Positions 1 to 12,200 are shown, numbered from the stretch's first letter. The stretch: 64,000 nt of DNA from Nitzschia sp. DOCU1 (GCA_951394045.1 OX595994.1:2294001-2358000); one strand, 5' to 3'. Translations and numbers: made by a program. The notes: generated by a model from the letters alone, not told the origin.

Positions 1-545
1 TCTTGCTATTTTCGCGAGCAAATCCAGTATACCATGAAAAGGATTCTAATCATTTTTCTTAAATTTTAAGCTTTAAATTACCAATGAACAAAAGGATTGG
101 AAGCACTCTCCAAACTGTTTGGTAAAAGGCGTAACGTTTTCGTCTAGCAAAGCATCGATAGTACTTAGACTCTATTTTTAAACGATGAATCAAGTCGTCT
201 GATTGGTGAATGCCAATGGAACTGAGCACGAAATAACGACACCGCGGCACGGGGGATATGCAAATTACCGTTAGCAATCATTCAAATTCTCTTTCCACAT
301 TCATCCAGCGCGGTCTTTCCGCTTCTGTCGTTGTCATCTTTGCCCATATCAGCTAGCCGCTATCAAGTTAATTGTGATTGCAATGCGAAGAACCACTACA
401 AACCCACCAGGTTTTCGCTTTCTTTCGATCTCATAATTTTCAGAAGCCTACCAACGTGAAACGTGCCGATACATGCAACATAGTGATGCTTGCCGGATTC
501 TGAGCCTGCAAATCATTCTAAGCGTCATGATATGACGCGGAGAGA
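1..545. other. Intergenic, no gene seen
   Basis: No reading frame here has protein-like composition, and I see no repeat, tRNA or promoter signature. The short minus-strand frame at 59-277 has no recognisable motif. I take it as non-coding flank of the retroelement fossil that follows. Confidence 0.5.
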
Positions 546-1250
546 GTGATCAACAATGAGGCCGAACTTCAGAAAGACAAGACAGCATCGGAACGCCCGG
601 AACCAAAGCCACCTATCTACAACCCCAGTCATGAATGCGAAAGCCTTTGCTCGAAGTCCGATCCGACGCGTTGGAGCTGGGGAGAGCATCTGAGGATGAG
701 ACGAATGAAGAAGGCTTTATCGAGGCGAATGAAGAAGAATTTATCGCCGTGGTGAATTACATCAAGATAGATATTTGACCTGCCACAGGTTTTCCGACCT
801 ACGAATCTGATGATGCTCCAGAGAACCCCGATGATCCGGATTAAGTTCGTGCCCAAATCGACACTGGTGCACACATATCCTGTACTCATCGCATCGCTAT
901 GATTCAAGGATACACCAAGTTCACGAAAGACCGACCACGCCGATGCAACTCCGAAAGGCTTAAGATATGTGCACGTCTCAATCATCCCAGTACTCGCTGC
1001 AGAACGCGATCTGATTCAAACTGCTGAATACAAGGCCAAGGATATCAAGTCGGAAGATATCATTTACTTATCGAGTAGAGCATCGTGTCAGGCGTGCCAA
1101 AGTAACACCGATAATTCATTCTCCCATTCACCAAGGGTGTCGTCGAAAAGAGCAAGATGCTATCATGTACAACGTGCATGTGCCAATTGGATTCGTCAGT
1201 TAACGAACGAGTGTGATTGCCATTCTGAGGTGAGGCCATATTGACGTTGC
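546..1250 (+). pseudogene. Fossil retroelement gag-pol with retropepsin motif
   Basis: Two overlapping frames give an acidic stretch (about 692-775) and then a segment around 845-960 with an aspartic-protease active-site motif, IDTGAH at about 857-874. This is the D-T/S-G-A signature of retroelement proteases, followed by a plausible protease body. In-frame stops at about 776 and 842 and frame changes near 690 and 965 break it. No LTR, reverse transcriptase or integrase can be assigned nearby, so it is an old fragment. That it belongs to a Ty1/copia- or gypsy-type diatom element is inference from the motif and the acidic leader. An unrelated aspartic protease is possible but less likely given the decay. 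Confidence 0.45.
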
Positions 1251-1563
1251 ACAGTGCAAGACTAACTACGGCTCGCTACATACCCAGAATGTCGTAAGCC
1301 GAGATCAATTCGGAATTGGCGTACTCTGGAGGAAGTGCTGCCTCCAGCTATCGGAGCAGCATCGTCACATCCCAACACACGATGAAAAATCCCCTCTCCC
1401 ACCTTAAGGTCTATATGATCTACAACAACAGAATAGAAATTTTGAGCTACATTGCCCAAACATTTTGGTTTTAAGTCACGCACCGCTCGTTGACCATACC
1501 GAGACGAGGTGCAACAAATAGTGTCGATATCGACCTGATGTCTTCTTCCATTCGAATACTAAC
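1251..1563. other. Intergenic, nothing recognised
   Basis: No convincing reading frame. It could be further decayed retroelement DNA continuing from the left, but no motif supports this. Confidence 0.4.
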
Positions 1564-1848
1564 AGGCTCAACAAAGATACTTCATTAAAGAGTAAACTGG
1601 AAAACATGTCAAGTAGCTACAATAAGTCAAAAGAGATAAATTCAACCAAACACGACAAACAAAAGTCAAAAGAGATGAATTCAACCAAACACGACACGCT
1701 AGTAAGGCTCAACAAAGATACTTCATTAAAGAGTAAACTGGAAAACATGTCAAGTAGCTACAATAAGTCAAAAGAGATAAATTCAACCAAACACGACAAA
1801 CTGGTAAGTTCAGCAAAGAAGCAGGGAATCGGGCCACCATCGATTTAG
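1564..1848 (+). repeat. Tandem repeat, 141-bp unit with nested 39-bp unit
   Basis: A block starting at 1564 recurs at 1705 (offset 141) with almost no change over about 98 bases. Within it, a 33-base core starting at 1624 recurs at 1663 (offset 39) and at 1765. Both offsets are multiples of three, so the frame 1606-1848 stays open and encodes an 80-residue Lys/Ser/Asn-rich repetitive peptide with the recurring unit NKSKEINSTKHDK. It is either a small repeat protein or, more likely, a repeat that happens to be open. No known family is recognised. Confidence 0.75.
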
Positions 1849-1866
1849 AAATAAAAACCGAAATAA

Positions 1867-2633
1867 GATTTTTTGTGATAATGAATCAAAACGGTATTAC
1901 AGCAGGTTATTATGAAGGGTGATCCAGGGGGTGGGAGCAGGTTGTTATGATGACGACGAAAAAGGTTCCTGTAACCGTGTCTTCGTTTATTTCTCTTAAC
2001 CATAAAGCTTGTCAGCTACACCGAAAAATTGCAAGAAAAGAAAATCGATGGAGCTAGGGACTTTTTTGAAACGAGGAAGCAAGCGACTTTCGTCATAGTA
2101 TCCTTGTCATTTCTCGTCCTCTTGCGCATTGGCGCTAAATTTTTCTCTGACGAATTTTCGACCACTATCATGTGGAAGCACGAAAACGATGACGCATTTT
2201 GATTTTTTGTGATAATGAATCAAAACGGTATTACAGCAGGTTATTATGAAGGGTGATCCAGGGGGTGGGAGCAGGTTGTTATGATGACGACGAAAAAGGT
2301 TCCTGTAACCGTGTCTTCGTTTATTTCTCTTAACCATCCAGCTTGTCAGCTTCACCGAAAAATTGCAAGAAAAGAAAATCGATGGAGCTAGGGACTTTTT
2401 TGAAACGAGGAAGCAAGCGACTATCGTCACAGTATCCAGAATCAAATAATCTTGTCATTTCTCGTCCTCTTGCGCATTGGCGCTAAATTTTTCTCTGACG
2501 AATTTTCGACCACTATCATGTAGTAAGAATTTTACCTCGCAACTACAATTGTTCCACCCGTTTTCTGATATTGCTCCAAGAGGAGTTGCGTTAAAACCTT
2601 AAACCTGGAAGCACGAAAACGATGACGCATTTC
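1867..2633. repeat. Direct tandem duplication, about 334-bp period
   Basis: The segment from 1867 repeats at 2201, nearly identical for over 250 bases. The second copy has two extra stretches: about 12 bases near 2440, and about 85 bases (2521-2606) after a shared trinucleotide ATG. It then rejoins the end of copy one at about 2607-2633. So either copy one lost 85 bases or copy two gained them. A 112-residue minus frame (2107-2445) lies across it but has no family resemblance. Confidence 0.8.
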
Positions 2634-2879
2634 CTTCCCGGCCACCGCGACAGAGGAAAATAGGCCAAGGCATCGACTCTTCTTTAACAGAAAAAATGTA
2701 ATCCTTCGCAGTCATTGGGGAATACCAAGCGTCAGTCGAACTTTACCTGAAAGCTTCCTTTAATATTGGCGAACAACCAAGGCCACGACTAGCTTCAGAG
2801 ACGATTCCGGCTACGATGGTCGTTGACTGACTCTAGCTCAGGGAAAATTGCCAAATGCCACGTCACCGATCATTTATTC

Positions 2880-3230
2880 TGATATGTGAATATCGTAGCG
2901 TTGGACTGTTTTTGACAGAGAAGTGTCTCGCGCGCATGGAAAAATATCCAGATTGACTATTCGACGGAGAAGTGCAGCCTTGACGACAGCGCTGACTATT
3001 TTTCAACAATAACCTATGCGTGTGTCACCATTCGTTGTCCGATGGAACGGATTCCCGAAATGACATTTCTATCGGATTTGGGACGTAGAGGGACGTCTCG
3101 TGCGCATACAAAGTATCCAGATTGTCGACTGTTTAACGCAGGGGGAGGCGGCTATGACGACGGCGCTGTTGTTCAATACCAATAATAACCTCTGGGTGTG
3201 TCACAAATCGTCGTCCAAAGATTTTCTAAA
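2880..3230. repeat. Diverged 170-bp direct repeat pair
   Basis: The block around 2925 (GTCTCGCGCGCAT, then ATCCAGATTG, then GACGACAGCGCTG, then TAACCTATGCGTGTGTCAC) recurs with substitutions at an offset of about 170 (3095 onward). The two copies are clearly related but much more diverged than the 334-bp pair to the left. No coding frame is preserved. Confidence 0.6.
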
Positions 3231-3420
3231 AGCCAACGTCGCCAGCACGTAACCATGCGTTCTCTCTGGACTACTGCGCGCATTCACACATCCTCGTTCT
3301 TCTCCGTTTTAACGAGTTCTGGGTGATATCTACTATTTTATTAGCTTGACGTTATTCTTGTGAACAAAGAATCATCCTACGGAGAATGCCCCACTATAGG
3401 GCCGGGCTTCCTGCCGTGCA

Positions 3421-5653
3421 CTATCTATGTTCTTGTTCCAAATGATAGGTGTCCCCTCCTTTCTTGACTTTAAACTTGGCTCCATCGTCGTGGAGAGGGT
3501 CCATCGTCCATCCATGTTCACCCCATTCCTTTGGAAAGATTCCACCAGACGGAGTATTGCCAAATTGCTGCGGTGCGGGATCATGTTTGATATATGACTT
3601 TTCTCGGTTGGGATCCATTGTTGTCTTGACGTGATACCAATGGTTGATGCATACGCCTCGGGCATTCCAGTACGGCTCCATTCGTTCGGGCTGGACGTTG
3701 AAATCAGAATTCATAGCCTTGCTCACTATATCAAGTTCTACGCGTTCCCCCCGCTTGAGCCGATCTTGAATGTCTTGTGGCAAAGTAATCGTTTGACTGA
3801 ATTGCGTCCACGCCCAATGTCGATTGCGGCGTTGTCCAATAGGTTTGTACAACTCTGCCGCTTGCCACGTTTTGCCGCCATCGATCGACACGTCGACTCG
3901 TTCGATTTTGCGGCCACCGCCAGACCACGCCACTCCCTTGACAGTGATATCGGTTGCCTGTTTTCCTCCGATAATCGCGTTTTGTGGAGGATTGCAGACG
4001 AGGCTTTGAACTGGCATCTCTTGAACGATCGGAGCTGTTCACAAAAGTCTTTAGAATGAGCCAGACTGCGACAAAGTGACCCTACAACGCCTTTGAACTG
4101 TACAGTACCTACCTTGATCAAGACGGGGGGGTGGCCAATGCGACAGCTCCAATTCGAAACCAACATTGGGTGCAAAGCCACGGTCTGTTACAATCGAGCC
4201 AGTAAGCACTAGACTGATCGAATTCATAAGCGCCAGCTCGTTTCATGATGAATTACTTACATGACTTTTGTTGCCAACTCTTTTGCGATTCCTGTTCACT
4301 CACAATAACTTTGTGTACCCACTTGCACTGCCGAGCGCCAGCATGCCCTGGGGCAATCACTCGAACGGGATATCCATGGTCACGAGGCAACGGTTCTCCG
4401 TTCATTTCGAAAGCAAATAGTGCATCGCCAAGTGGATCCACGGCCTTGTCAACAGGAATGCTACCTCCATAACACAAGCCTGTTTCGTCGATATCGTAAC
4501 CTTCAAACTGAATGTGCTGAATATCTTTTGGATTCCATTCGCCATTTGCCAATCCATCCACGTCGAGACCACAATATTTGAGGACATCTCGGATCCGGAT
4601 GCCTCCCCACTTGGCCGTGCTCATGGCCCCCACTACCCAATGAGGCGCGATAAAAATCTTGTGGTTTCCATCATGCATATCTTCGCGACGATTGCCAGCA
4701 CACTGAAGCGTCGTGGTAACCTCGTATTTCTTGAATTTGGTTTTGAGTTCTTCCAGGGTAAATTTGAACTTCTTTCTGGATAGTCCTTTTCCCTTGACGA
4801 CGAGTACATATTCTTTTGGATCGATGACTGGTACGGCCAAGTGATTGCGCACATAGAAAAGCTCATTGGGGGTATAGTAGTCGTTGGTCAATAGTTCAAT
4901 CCGCGGTTCTCCGCAAAATGGCTTCTTGGTGCAAGGCAGCAAATCTGGGTCGCGGTAGGGATCGTCTTCAAACATATCACCGTGTTGAAAGCTGCGGGCT
5001 TTTTCGGTATCTTCAGGGCTGAGGTTGCCAATACGATATTTCTCCATCCAATCAACGACGTGGCCTCGCAAATGTTGCCGATAGATTTCCCAGTAGGGTT
5101 CCAAGTCCTGGCCAGCCGCCATGAGCAGTCTCTGTAGCGAGCCGTGGCAGTAGCAGGGGATTGAAGAGAGCGAGAACAACGATGAATGCCACGTGTCACA
5201 ATGTCAATAGGGAATTCGGGTACTTACTGGCGTGCCCCCAGGATGCCCATTAATGAAGAAAGTAAGGTCATACACAGCACCTCGAAACGAGAACCACATG
5301 CTTGATTCGTCATTGTGCTCGGCCATATCCTCCAGGGCAATGGTCGGCAGGTCTGGCCGCGGCGGCGGCGTGTTCGGGTCTTCTAAGGGAATACCGGGCC
5401 GTTGAAACGAGCTGCTCGTGTGGGGCTTGACTTTCTGGGGCTCCATCAAGGCTATGCCGGCCCCACCGACTGCCACTCCCAGCAAAGCCCCGACCGTCGT
5501 CGCTAGCCTGGCTCGTTGTTGCTGTGACTGGCTGCTGCTCCCGTCGGCGGCTTGAGCGTGGCTGGCAAGCGACCGAGATGCCGTTCGCAACGACGACGAC
5601 AGCCAGGAGCGACGACGAGTCAAGTGCCGCACGACATGACGAGCTGTGAACAT
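3421..5653 (-). CDS. SUOX: Sulfite oxidase, mitochondrial-type (cytochrome b5 + Moco domains)
   Basis: Oxidises sulfite to sulfate, passing electrons to cytochrome c in the mitochondrial intermembrane space. The model has four exons (5653-5228, 5131-4261, 4184-4113, 4034-3421) joined by GT-AG introns of 96, 76 and 78 bases, giving 660 residues with no internal stop. The N-terminus is Arg/Ser-rich, then a hydrophobic segment (about 50-70), as in mitochondrial SUOX. A cytochrome b5 domain with HPGG spans the first intron. The molybdopterin domain holds the Moco-ligand Cys in LQCAGNRR (about residue 286). The dimerisation domain follows, starting EMPVQS. A roughly 60-residue C-terminal tail extends beyond the usual end. 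There is no FAD reductase domain, which argues against nitrate reductase. It is divergent with the BAR gene. Confidence 0.93.
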
Positions 5654-6105
5654 GATGTGGCAAGGAGTGAGAGGAGACTTTGATCAGTAGCAGTATCAAT
5701 ACCAGAACGCAAATAAGTGTTGTGTGTTTGTGTGAGGTCGGATGTCAAGATCCATCATAATCATCATCAAAATCATCAATCGACGATCCATCTGATGCGA
5801 GGTTCGGGTTGCCAGGCAGGGTAAAGAAGGGGCAGAACGCGAACTGCTGCCGGAGAACCTCCCCAGACATGGCAAAAGGACGCCGTAGTTCGATGGCGAT
5901 GTACGCTTTTGTCTTTCAAATACGCGATCGCAGAAGAGGCTACAAAAGTCGGGAAGTTTGGGGGCTTCAGAATGTATGTGTGGGATCGGGATGCATATCA
6001 TACACTGGCCGGGTATCGGGTCGTTTGGATCGACTGGGTCGATTTTCGTCGTTTCATCAACATTTCCTCTCCACAACAACAATCACAAAGAAACAAATCG
6101 ACAAA
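5654..6105. promoter_or_regulatory. Shared upstream region of sulfite oxidase and BAR gene
   Basis: This 452-base gap lies between the starts of two divergent genes and must hold both 5' UTRs and promoters. A CAACAACAATCACAAAG stretch just precedes the BAR start at 6106. No TATA box or known motif is convincing. The reading frames running through it on both strands are chance. Confidence 0.5.
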
Positions 6106-7493
6106 ATGGCAAGTGCAAAGGCAAAAGTGGAAGAGCGACTCGACCGTGCCGTCAACGAGTCGAAGCCAACGAAAAATCGGAGTCCAGAGCTCGTTCCACT
6201 GTTGGCAGAATGGGAAAAGGTTCGAAGAAATTGTGCGTAGTTTCGTTCTTTGCGATTTCTTCAGTCATCGCGTGGGTGTCAGGGCTTCTTTCAGTCAATG
6301 CTAATGTCTGCTGTCCGATGTTCTTGACCCCAGTACGGTCGCTGGTTGCGACGGTCAAAAAGTATCACGACACGACACGGGCACTGGACGATTCTCGAGA
6401 CGAGCTGGCACAGCAATTCGCAACCATGGCGCACGGCACACCGCTCCACCAAGACCTGGGGCAGAACCTGGACAGCGCAACCTCGGGGGCATTGACCCGC
6501 ATGTCAGCGGAGGCGGCACCGTCAGATGCCTTGATACAGCTCATGAAGAAGGTACAGGCTGGCGTAGATGCAGATACAGAGGGTTCCATGAGTCTTGCCG
6601 CGATCCAAAGGTTTGGAAGAGCACAAGCCGATTCCAGCGCAAAGGAATATCAACAGCATGTCCTCCAGTGGGCTGTGGAATGGGAACAAACCGCCACCGA
6701 GCGGGTCGACAGCCTACTGGCAACGGTCAGGAAGCTGCAAGCAGACAGAGATCACTATGAAAAAAAAGTGGAACTACTGAGACAAAGGGCTAATCAGTTC
6801 CAGGCAAAAGGAAAGACTAGGCAAGTCAGAATGGAGATTTACTTTGAAAAATTCTCATGTACTCATGCGCTTGTCTTATTGTTACCACCGACTTTGAACG
6901 CCTAGTCCACAACGGCAAGTTGACAAGCTAGACCGAAACGAAAAAAAATTAAAGGAAGCTTTCGTCTTGCATGAAACAGAGGCCGCCTGTGTACTTTGAT
7001 AGAGGCGTGTACGCGGGATGGGTGGATAGAGTTGTACAGTGTAAGTCAGAAATAAAAGTTGATCGTGAAAATTATACGAAATTGCCGAATGCAAATGCCC
7101 TCACCGTTTTCAACTCGCACGAAGCTTGCTCGCAACTATTTGAAGTGGGAAAGCAATAGAGGTAAGCGCCAGGTTGGTTTCCTATCGCATTATGTGGATT
7201 ACCTCGCCACTAAATCCGCTCCCTCTCGTAAACATCAAGTTGGACGAGAAATGGATGTTTATAGCCTCGTAAGTCAAGGAGGGTTTCCCAACTCCAAGTG
7301 CCTTCGCGAATCCATTAATTCACACTTACTTGCTTGCTTCGCTCGGTTCAATAAGCTTGCATCCACTCTTGACTCTATGAAGGCAACCTTCAAGAAAAAC
7401 ACTCCAAAGCAGCGGGACCAGTTGGTAGGGAAAGGAAACGGGAAAGTAGTGGGAAAGAAGGGAAACAAAAAGCCCAAACAGAATGCGGCCTGA
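6106..7493 (+). CDS. BAR-domain membrane-curvature protein, six exons, one frameshift
   Basis: BAR proteins form curved helical dimers that bind and bend membranes in endocytosis and trafficking. Inferred exons are 6106-6232, 6334-6820, 6906-7040, 7125-7161, 7240-7268 and 7356-7493. The second intron uses a GC donor (GCAAGT); the others are GT-AG. All junctions keep phase except inside exon 3. There, at about 6981-6990, one base seems missing: the frame for LIEACTRDGW lies one position off from KEAFVLHETEA. With that base restored the product would be about 317 residues. Long amphipathic helices (KVELLRQRANQFQAKGK, then KLDRNEKKLKEAF), a RDGWIELYS segment, NYLKWESNR and DVYSLLASTLDSMKATFKK fit a BAR three-helix core. 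The tail is Lys/Gly-rich. Frameshift, assembly error or a young pseudogene are all possible. Confidence 0.72.
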
Positions 7494-8786
7494 ACCACGA
7501 AGCCACTGCATCGCTACTTGTGATGCCAATGCGTGTCAACCAGAATCTCCGGGGCGACAACGAACCAACAAGGAAAGAGCGATGACGTCTGTAGAGTTCT
7601 GTTTGACGGCCCATCATCAACAGCTTCATTGTTTTTCCGTCAATTCTTTTCAAGCTAAAGCGAACGAAGCATCAGCTCCACGCCGGAACGACGACATTTT
7701 CGCCTTCGACGACTTCCTTTCATTTACTACGACTCCTCATCAAAAACTTTGTGTCATTACTTTATTATCAAAGTACCATGAGGACTACGATTCCGTCACT
7801 ACCATCGAGTTTGCCGTCGATTCCGGCAATGCTCAGCCATCAACAAAGCATCCGCCTGGAATATGAACTTTGAATCGCCTGATACTACAGATCTTGCAGC
7901 TAACGACACCCTCAGTCAAGACCTCAAGCGATTACTCTCCCATCTCGACGACTTCCAACAAAAGGTTGAATGGGCTGATCAATCCGACATTCTGTCAATA
8001 CAGCATTTACTCGCAGAACTACATGAGAAGATGAACTTCGATGAAATCTAACGTTAGAAAGTCTACCAAACGGGAGAGGCGGAAAAAGTCAGCTGAAACA
8101 CAGCTTGAGCTCAACCGCGTGCAAAGGCAAAAACAGGCTGAAAGTCGTTCGACTTTTCGCCTTTAGAACATTGTCAAGCGGAAACAACGAAAGTGCTGGT
8201 TAACATGATCTATATTTGGTGGGGACGAGAACGAAGTTTTTCTGGATCCTTCAGACGATGAAATGGAGGAAATGCTCAAGAACCAGCAAGTGGAGGAAAA
8301 CAGTAACGACATTCTTCGAGCGTTGCGGCTTTCAATAGGGTCTCAAGGAAACCATTGTCATGCTCGAGAGCAAAATCAAGAAGATAGAAAGGACACATAA
8401 CGACGAAATTAGGACTTATCAAACGGTGATAATGCGGTTACAGCAGGAGAACATCGAGTTACATCTCAGATTGGAACACGTGCTGGAGAAAGGACCGGAT
8501 TCAATTTATCCAGAAGTGAAAGGATATGGCAGCAGTCTATCGTATCTTTCCAGCCACTCCAACATACCATGTCTGCTCTCGTGGCGTGCATTGACATCTC
8601 TAATGAAATGTCCAAAGTCCAGATTGCGATACCTTCCTTTGGTGCTGCCGTAGTACCGACCAAAACGTCCTCCAAAAAGAGGGCCTTGTTTTTGGTGCCA
8701 TGGTTTGGCCTGGTCACTGAACAAATGACGATTATTTTCATAATTGTTTGATTTTTGCTCCCCTGGTCCAATTGAACTCCGGAGAT
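7494..8786 (+). pseudogene. Decayed coiled-coil coding debris, family unknown
   Basis: Several short plus-strand stretches look protein-like but are interrupted by stops and frame changes: 7863-8051 (contains DLKRLLSHLDDFQQKVEW), 8041-8166 (basic, MKSNVRKSTKRERRKKSAE), about 8221-8340 (acidic) and 8350-8520 (heptad-like, LQQENIELHLRLEHVL). In order they would make a Lys/Glu-rich coiled-coil protein. No splice model joins them cleanly, so I read this as a decaying gene. It could also be exons of a real gene whose introns I misjudge. No family is recognised. Confidence 0.3.
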
Positions 8787-8909
8787 TCATTCATTGAAGA
8801 TTTCATAGCTGCCTTCTTTGGACCCTGTCTGCAAGGCATATCCATGCCACTTGCCATTAACATGAAAACTGGGGACACCAAGTAAGGCTGGCTTTCCAGC
8901 AAAGGTTCA
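8787..8909 (-). pseudogene. Fragment resembling C-terminus of a DsbA/FrnE-type oxidoreductase
   Basis: On the minus strand the frame from 8909 to the stop at 8787 encodes a short peptide with LGVPSFHVNGKW. This resembles the cis-proline loop region (G-V-P-x-F followed by a glycine turn) of DsbA-family thioredoxin folds. A stop lies immediately upstream in the same frame and no CxxC motif is visible, so at most this is a truncated relic. The motif is short, so chance resemblance remains possible. Confidence 0.25.
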
Positions 8910-9247
8910 GAAATTATATCAGAGAAACACCGAATTTGAAACTTAATCTGTGCCTCATCAAAATCTTGCTCTCCGTCCGACATGATGCTGGTTTGTTGCT
9001 GGTTCCAATCTTGTTCTACCGATGTTTTCAAATGAGCACGGCATGCCATGAATGAGGCGAGTATGATTGATGCCACTTCGGATGAAACTGTTGATCTCCC
9101 TGGACAAACACATCTAAAGCTAGGGATGATGAATTTTTTTTTTATGGCGCTGACACATGAGTCCTCTACAAGACGACAAAGGGACGATTCAATGGAGTCC
9201 TTTTGTTTGAAGCAGAACCTGTTGATTGAACAATTGGTACCAAGATT

Positions 9248-12200
9248 TTACACCGGAAAGCAAATTCCCGTCAACGGCGAAGTGGTGCAACCTGCAGCAG
9301 TTGCAGTTTCGGGGTGGCTTTGGTGTGAATTTCGACTGTCGGCTGTCCTTTCCTCCATGAGCTCCTTGATGTTGTGTTTTTTCTTCTTCATCTGCTCAAC
9401 TTTACCCCATGCTTGCCATTCCCGGTAGACTTCGGAAGCCTTTTGAAAATACTCGGCGTGCCAATACTCGTCCAATCCAGCATACATGTCAGCAGCCCGC
9501 TCAGTCGCCAAAGCACGATCGTTACGAAATCCATTGCGGGCAGCAGTCGAAATCGCCAAATCGTACAATCTTCGCGCTTGGCCGATATTAGATTCCAGAA
9601 TGGCAGCCTTCTCGGCCTGAAGTAAATATAAAATATGCACGCAATTGACATTCCCCGCATCTACCCATTTCTTCATTCTCGCCAACGCATTCAAGGCTGT
9701 TGGTTTCCATTTTCGCTTCCCCCGACGTACCAATTCAAAGGCGGCCACTCCCTCAAACAAAGCGTTCCTCCAAATCATGGGGTGGGCGGGATTCACCATT
9801 GCAATCGAACCGGCCGGGCGAATTAACTTTGCTGCAAGGTCAAAATCTCGATAGTAGACTGCAAGCTGGAGTTGATGGCACTGTACTTGGGCTCGAAGTG
9901 GCAGGCACTTGTCGTTGTCCGCAGTTTGAAGCATATCTTGAAAATTGCACACCTGGCCGTTGAGGACGGCAGGGTTGCCTTCGCATCGGCCCATCATATT
10001 CAAAGCAGTTTGCCAAGTCAGACTTAGAAATTGGAGTTGGAGTGATTGCTGATAGCCTTGCATTTGACGGGCATACTCGTGCATATCCGACTCCAGTCCT
10101 TGCAACGACTTTCCCATACAATATGAAAAGAAGCAAAACAAGGTGATATTCATGAAACCGTAGTGAAGATCCCCTGTTTCCAGGCCAGCATTGTAGCCAG
10201 CCAACAACTGATTGGCACAGATATGAAGAGGGCTTGTCCATGGAAGAACAAAACCAAACACCGCCGATGTAGGCGCGTATTCGTTGTGCATGAGATTTTG
10301 TTGCTCGGCCAATTGCACAGCAAGCTTGCAAGCCTTAGTTCCACCGTCGGCATTTCCAAGCGCCATTTCCACAAGTCCGTAGAACGAGACACACTTGGCT
10401 GTATCCTTGGAGACTCCGTATTTAAGCGACCATCGGAGAGTCGCCAAAACTGTACACAGAAGTAAGTCTGGATTTGCTCCATAGAGGCTGCTATTCACGG
10501 TCGCCATGATATCAAGAGCGACTAAACGCTTCTCGTCTCTCATCTCGCCACGGGCCAGCAAGCCTTCCAAAGGAGCCTTGCTTAGTAGCTTCTTGGTCTT
10601 GATAATGCCCCCAATCATGGCGAATTTTCCAGCAATGCCCAAGCGAAACTTGAACCCAAGGTCTTTCAGGACTTCTACCGCGAGAGAAATTGCGTCAATA
10701 TGGTTGTGCTCTTGCGTAGAAAGTAGCGTAATCATGGCCGTATAAGCCACAATCTTGTCCATGACGGAGCGGCCCTTGAGTTCAATGATTTCTTGGCAAT
10801 GTTCCCGCATTTGGTCCCAGCTGCCATTGGCATATTCTGCCTTTATCAGACAGTTGTAAATCCCCAGCGTCAACTGGTAGTGGCCAGTCCATTGTTTTGA
10901 TTCAGGTATGTGATACAGCGCTTGTTTCAAGTAGTTAATGGCAGCTTCAAAAGCCAACGACCGAATCGCCCTCTTTCCAGCTTCGAAATTGAGGTCGACC
11001 AGGATTCTGCTCTGTTTACTGCCCTGGACAAAGTCAGCACCGGCATTCCAAAGATCAACCGTGGTAAACAAGAGATTGTGGTAGTCAAAATAGTCTTTGT
11101 TTGCAAACAGGACTCGTCCAACTTGAAACTTGATTCGAGACACGCTTCCGGCATCCAAGATCTCGTGAGCTGCAAGTCCTATCTGACTATGCGGGAAGCA
11201 ATATTTTCGTTTGGACAACGACTCGGCAGCACCATGATTGGGAAGCAACTCGAGTAAGCCTTGTTCTTCCAACGAGTCAAGTATTTGCTTTGGACTTCGT
11301 GCCGTCTTTCCGTCACTAGCAGTCACTAGGTGAATGCTATCATCAAGATTGGCCGTGATCAAGCAAACCAGTTCATCATCGAAGCTCGCGCCGAGGCACG
11401 CCACGACTTGAAGTAGCTGTTTTGCATCTGCCGGCAATCTTTCAACCTTTTCCATTAAGGCTGCCAGGACGTTGCGTGTAACCTCCGTGCTCGATTGAAT
11501 GTCAGTTTGGCGCCACGACCACTTCATGCTGGCGATATTATAATACAAATGTCCCGAATCCCGCAGTGTGGTGAGGAATTGAATAGCAAAAAATAAATTT
11601 CCATCCACACGCCGATAGACAATATCAGATAGTTCGTGAACCCGTTCCCGATCTGTACTCAGCAAGTCCGCAATCCACGATTCCATGGAATCTCGGGACA
11701 AGTTTGGGAGATCCATAATTTTCGCAACTCTTCCTCGCGTTTCTTGGATACGACTAAGCAGCTGGGCCACGTTGTGCGTTTCGTCTAGTTGATCATTTCG
11801 ATGAACACAAATCACCAACAAAGATCGCTCCAGTACTGTATCGTTGAGCACGATTTCCAACAGCTGGAGAGAGGCAGGGTCCATCCACTGAACATCGTCG
11901 AACACAAAAACGACCATGTGCTCTGGTCGACAAACAGCATGTAGAAATCTTCGCAGCAAGAATTTGAAGCGTTCTTTGGACTTGACAATATTGTAACTGC
12001 TAGAGTCTTGGGAGGATTCGTGGGCAGCAGCAGCCTGGTCACCCGCTTCGAAGATGAGTTCTCCGATGTTTGGTATCAGATCCAACAATAGTCTGTAGTC
12101 CCTTCCAACGGCCTTTAGAATGGCCTTTTGAATTTTTGATTCGTATAGTGCATGCGATCGAATGTCATCACAGAGTTGCGTCAAGATGGACGTAAAGGCC

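Noticed and set aside
3421..5653. Nitrate reductase for the sulfite oxidase gene
   Set aside because: The cytochrome b5 domain is N-terminal and no FAD/NADH reductase domain follows the molybdopterin part; an N-terminal membrane span fits sulfite oxidase.
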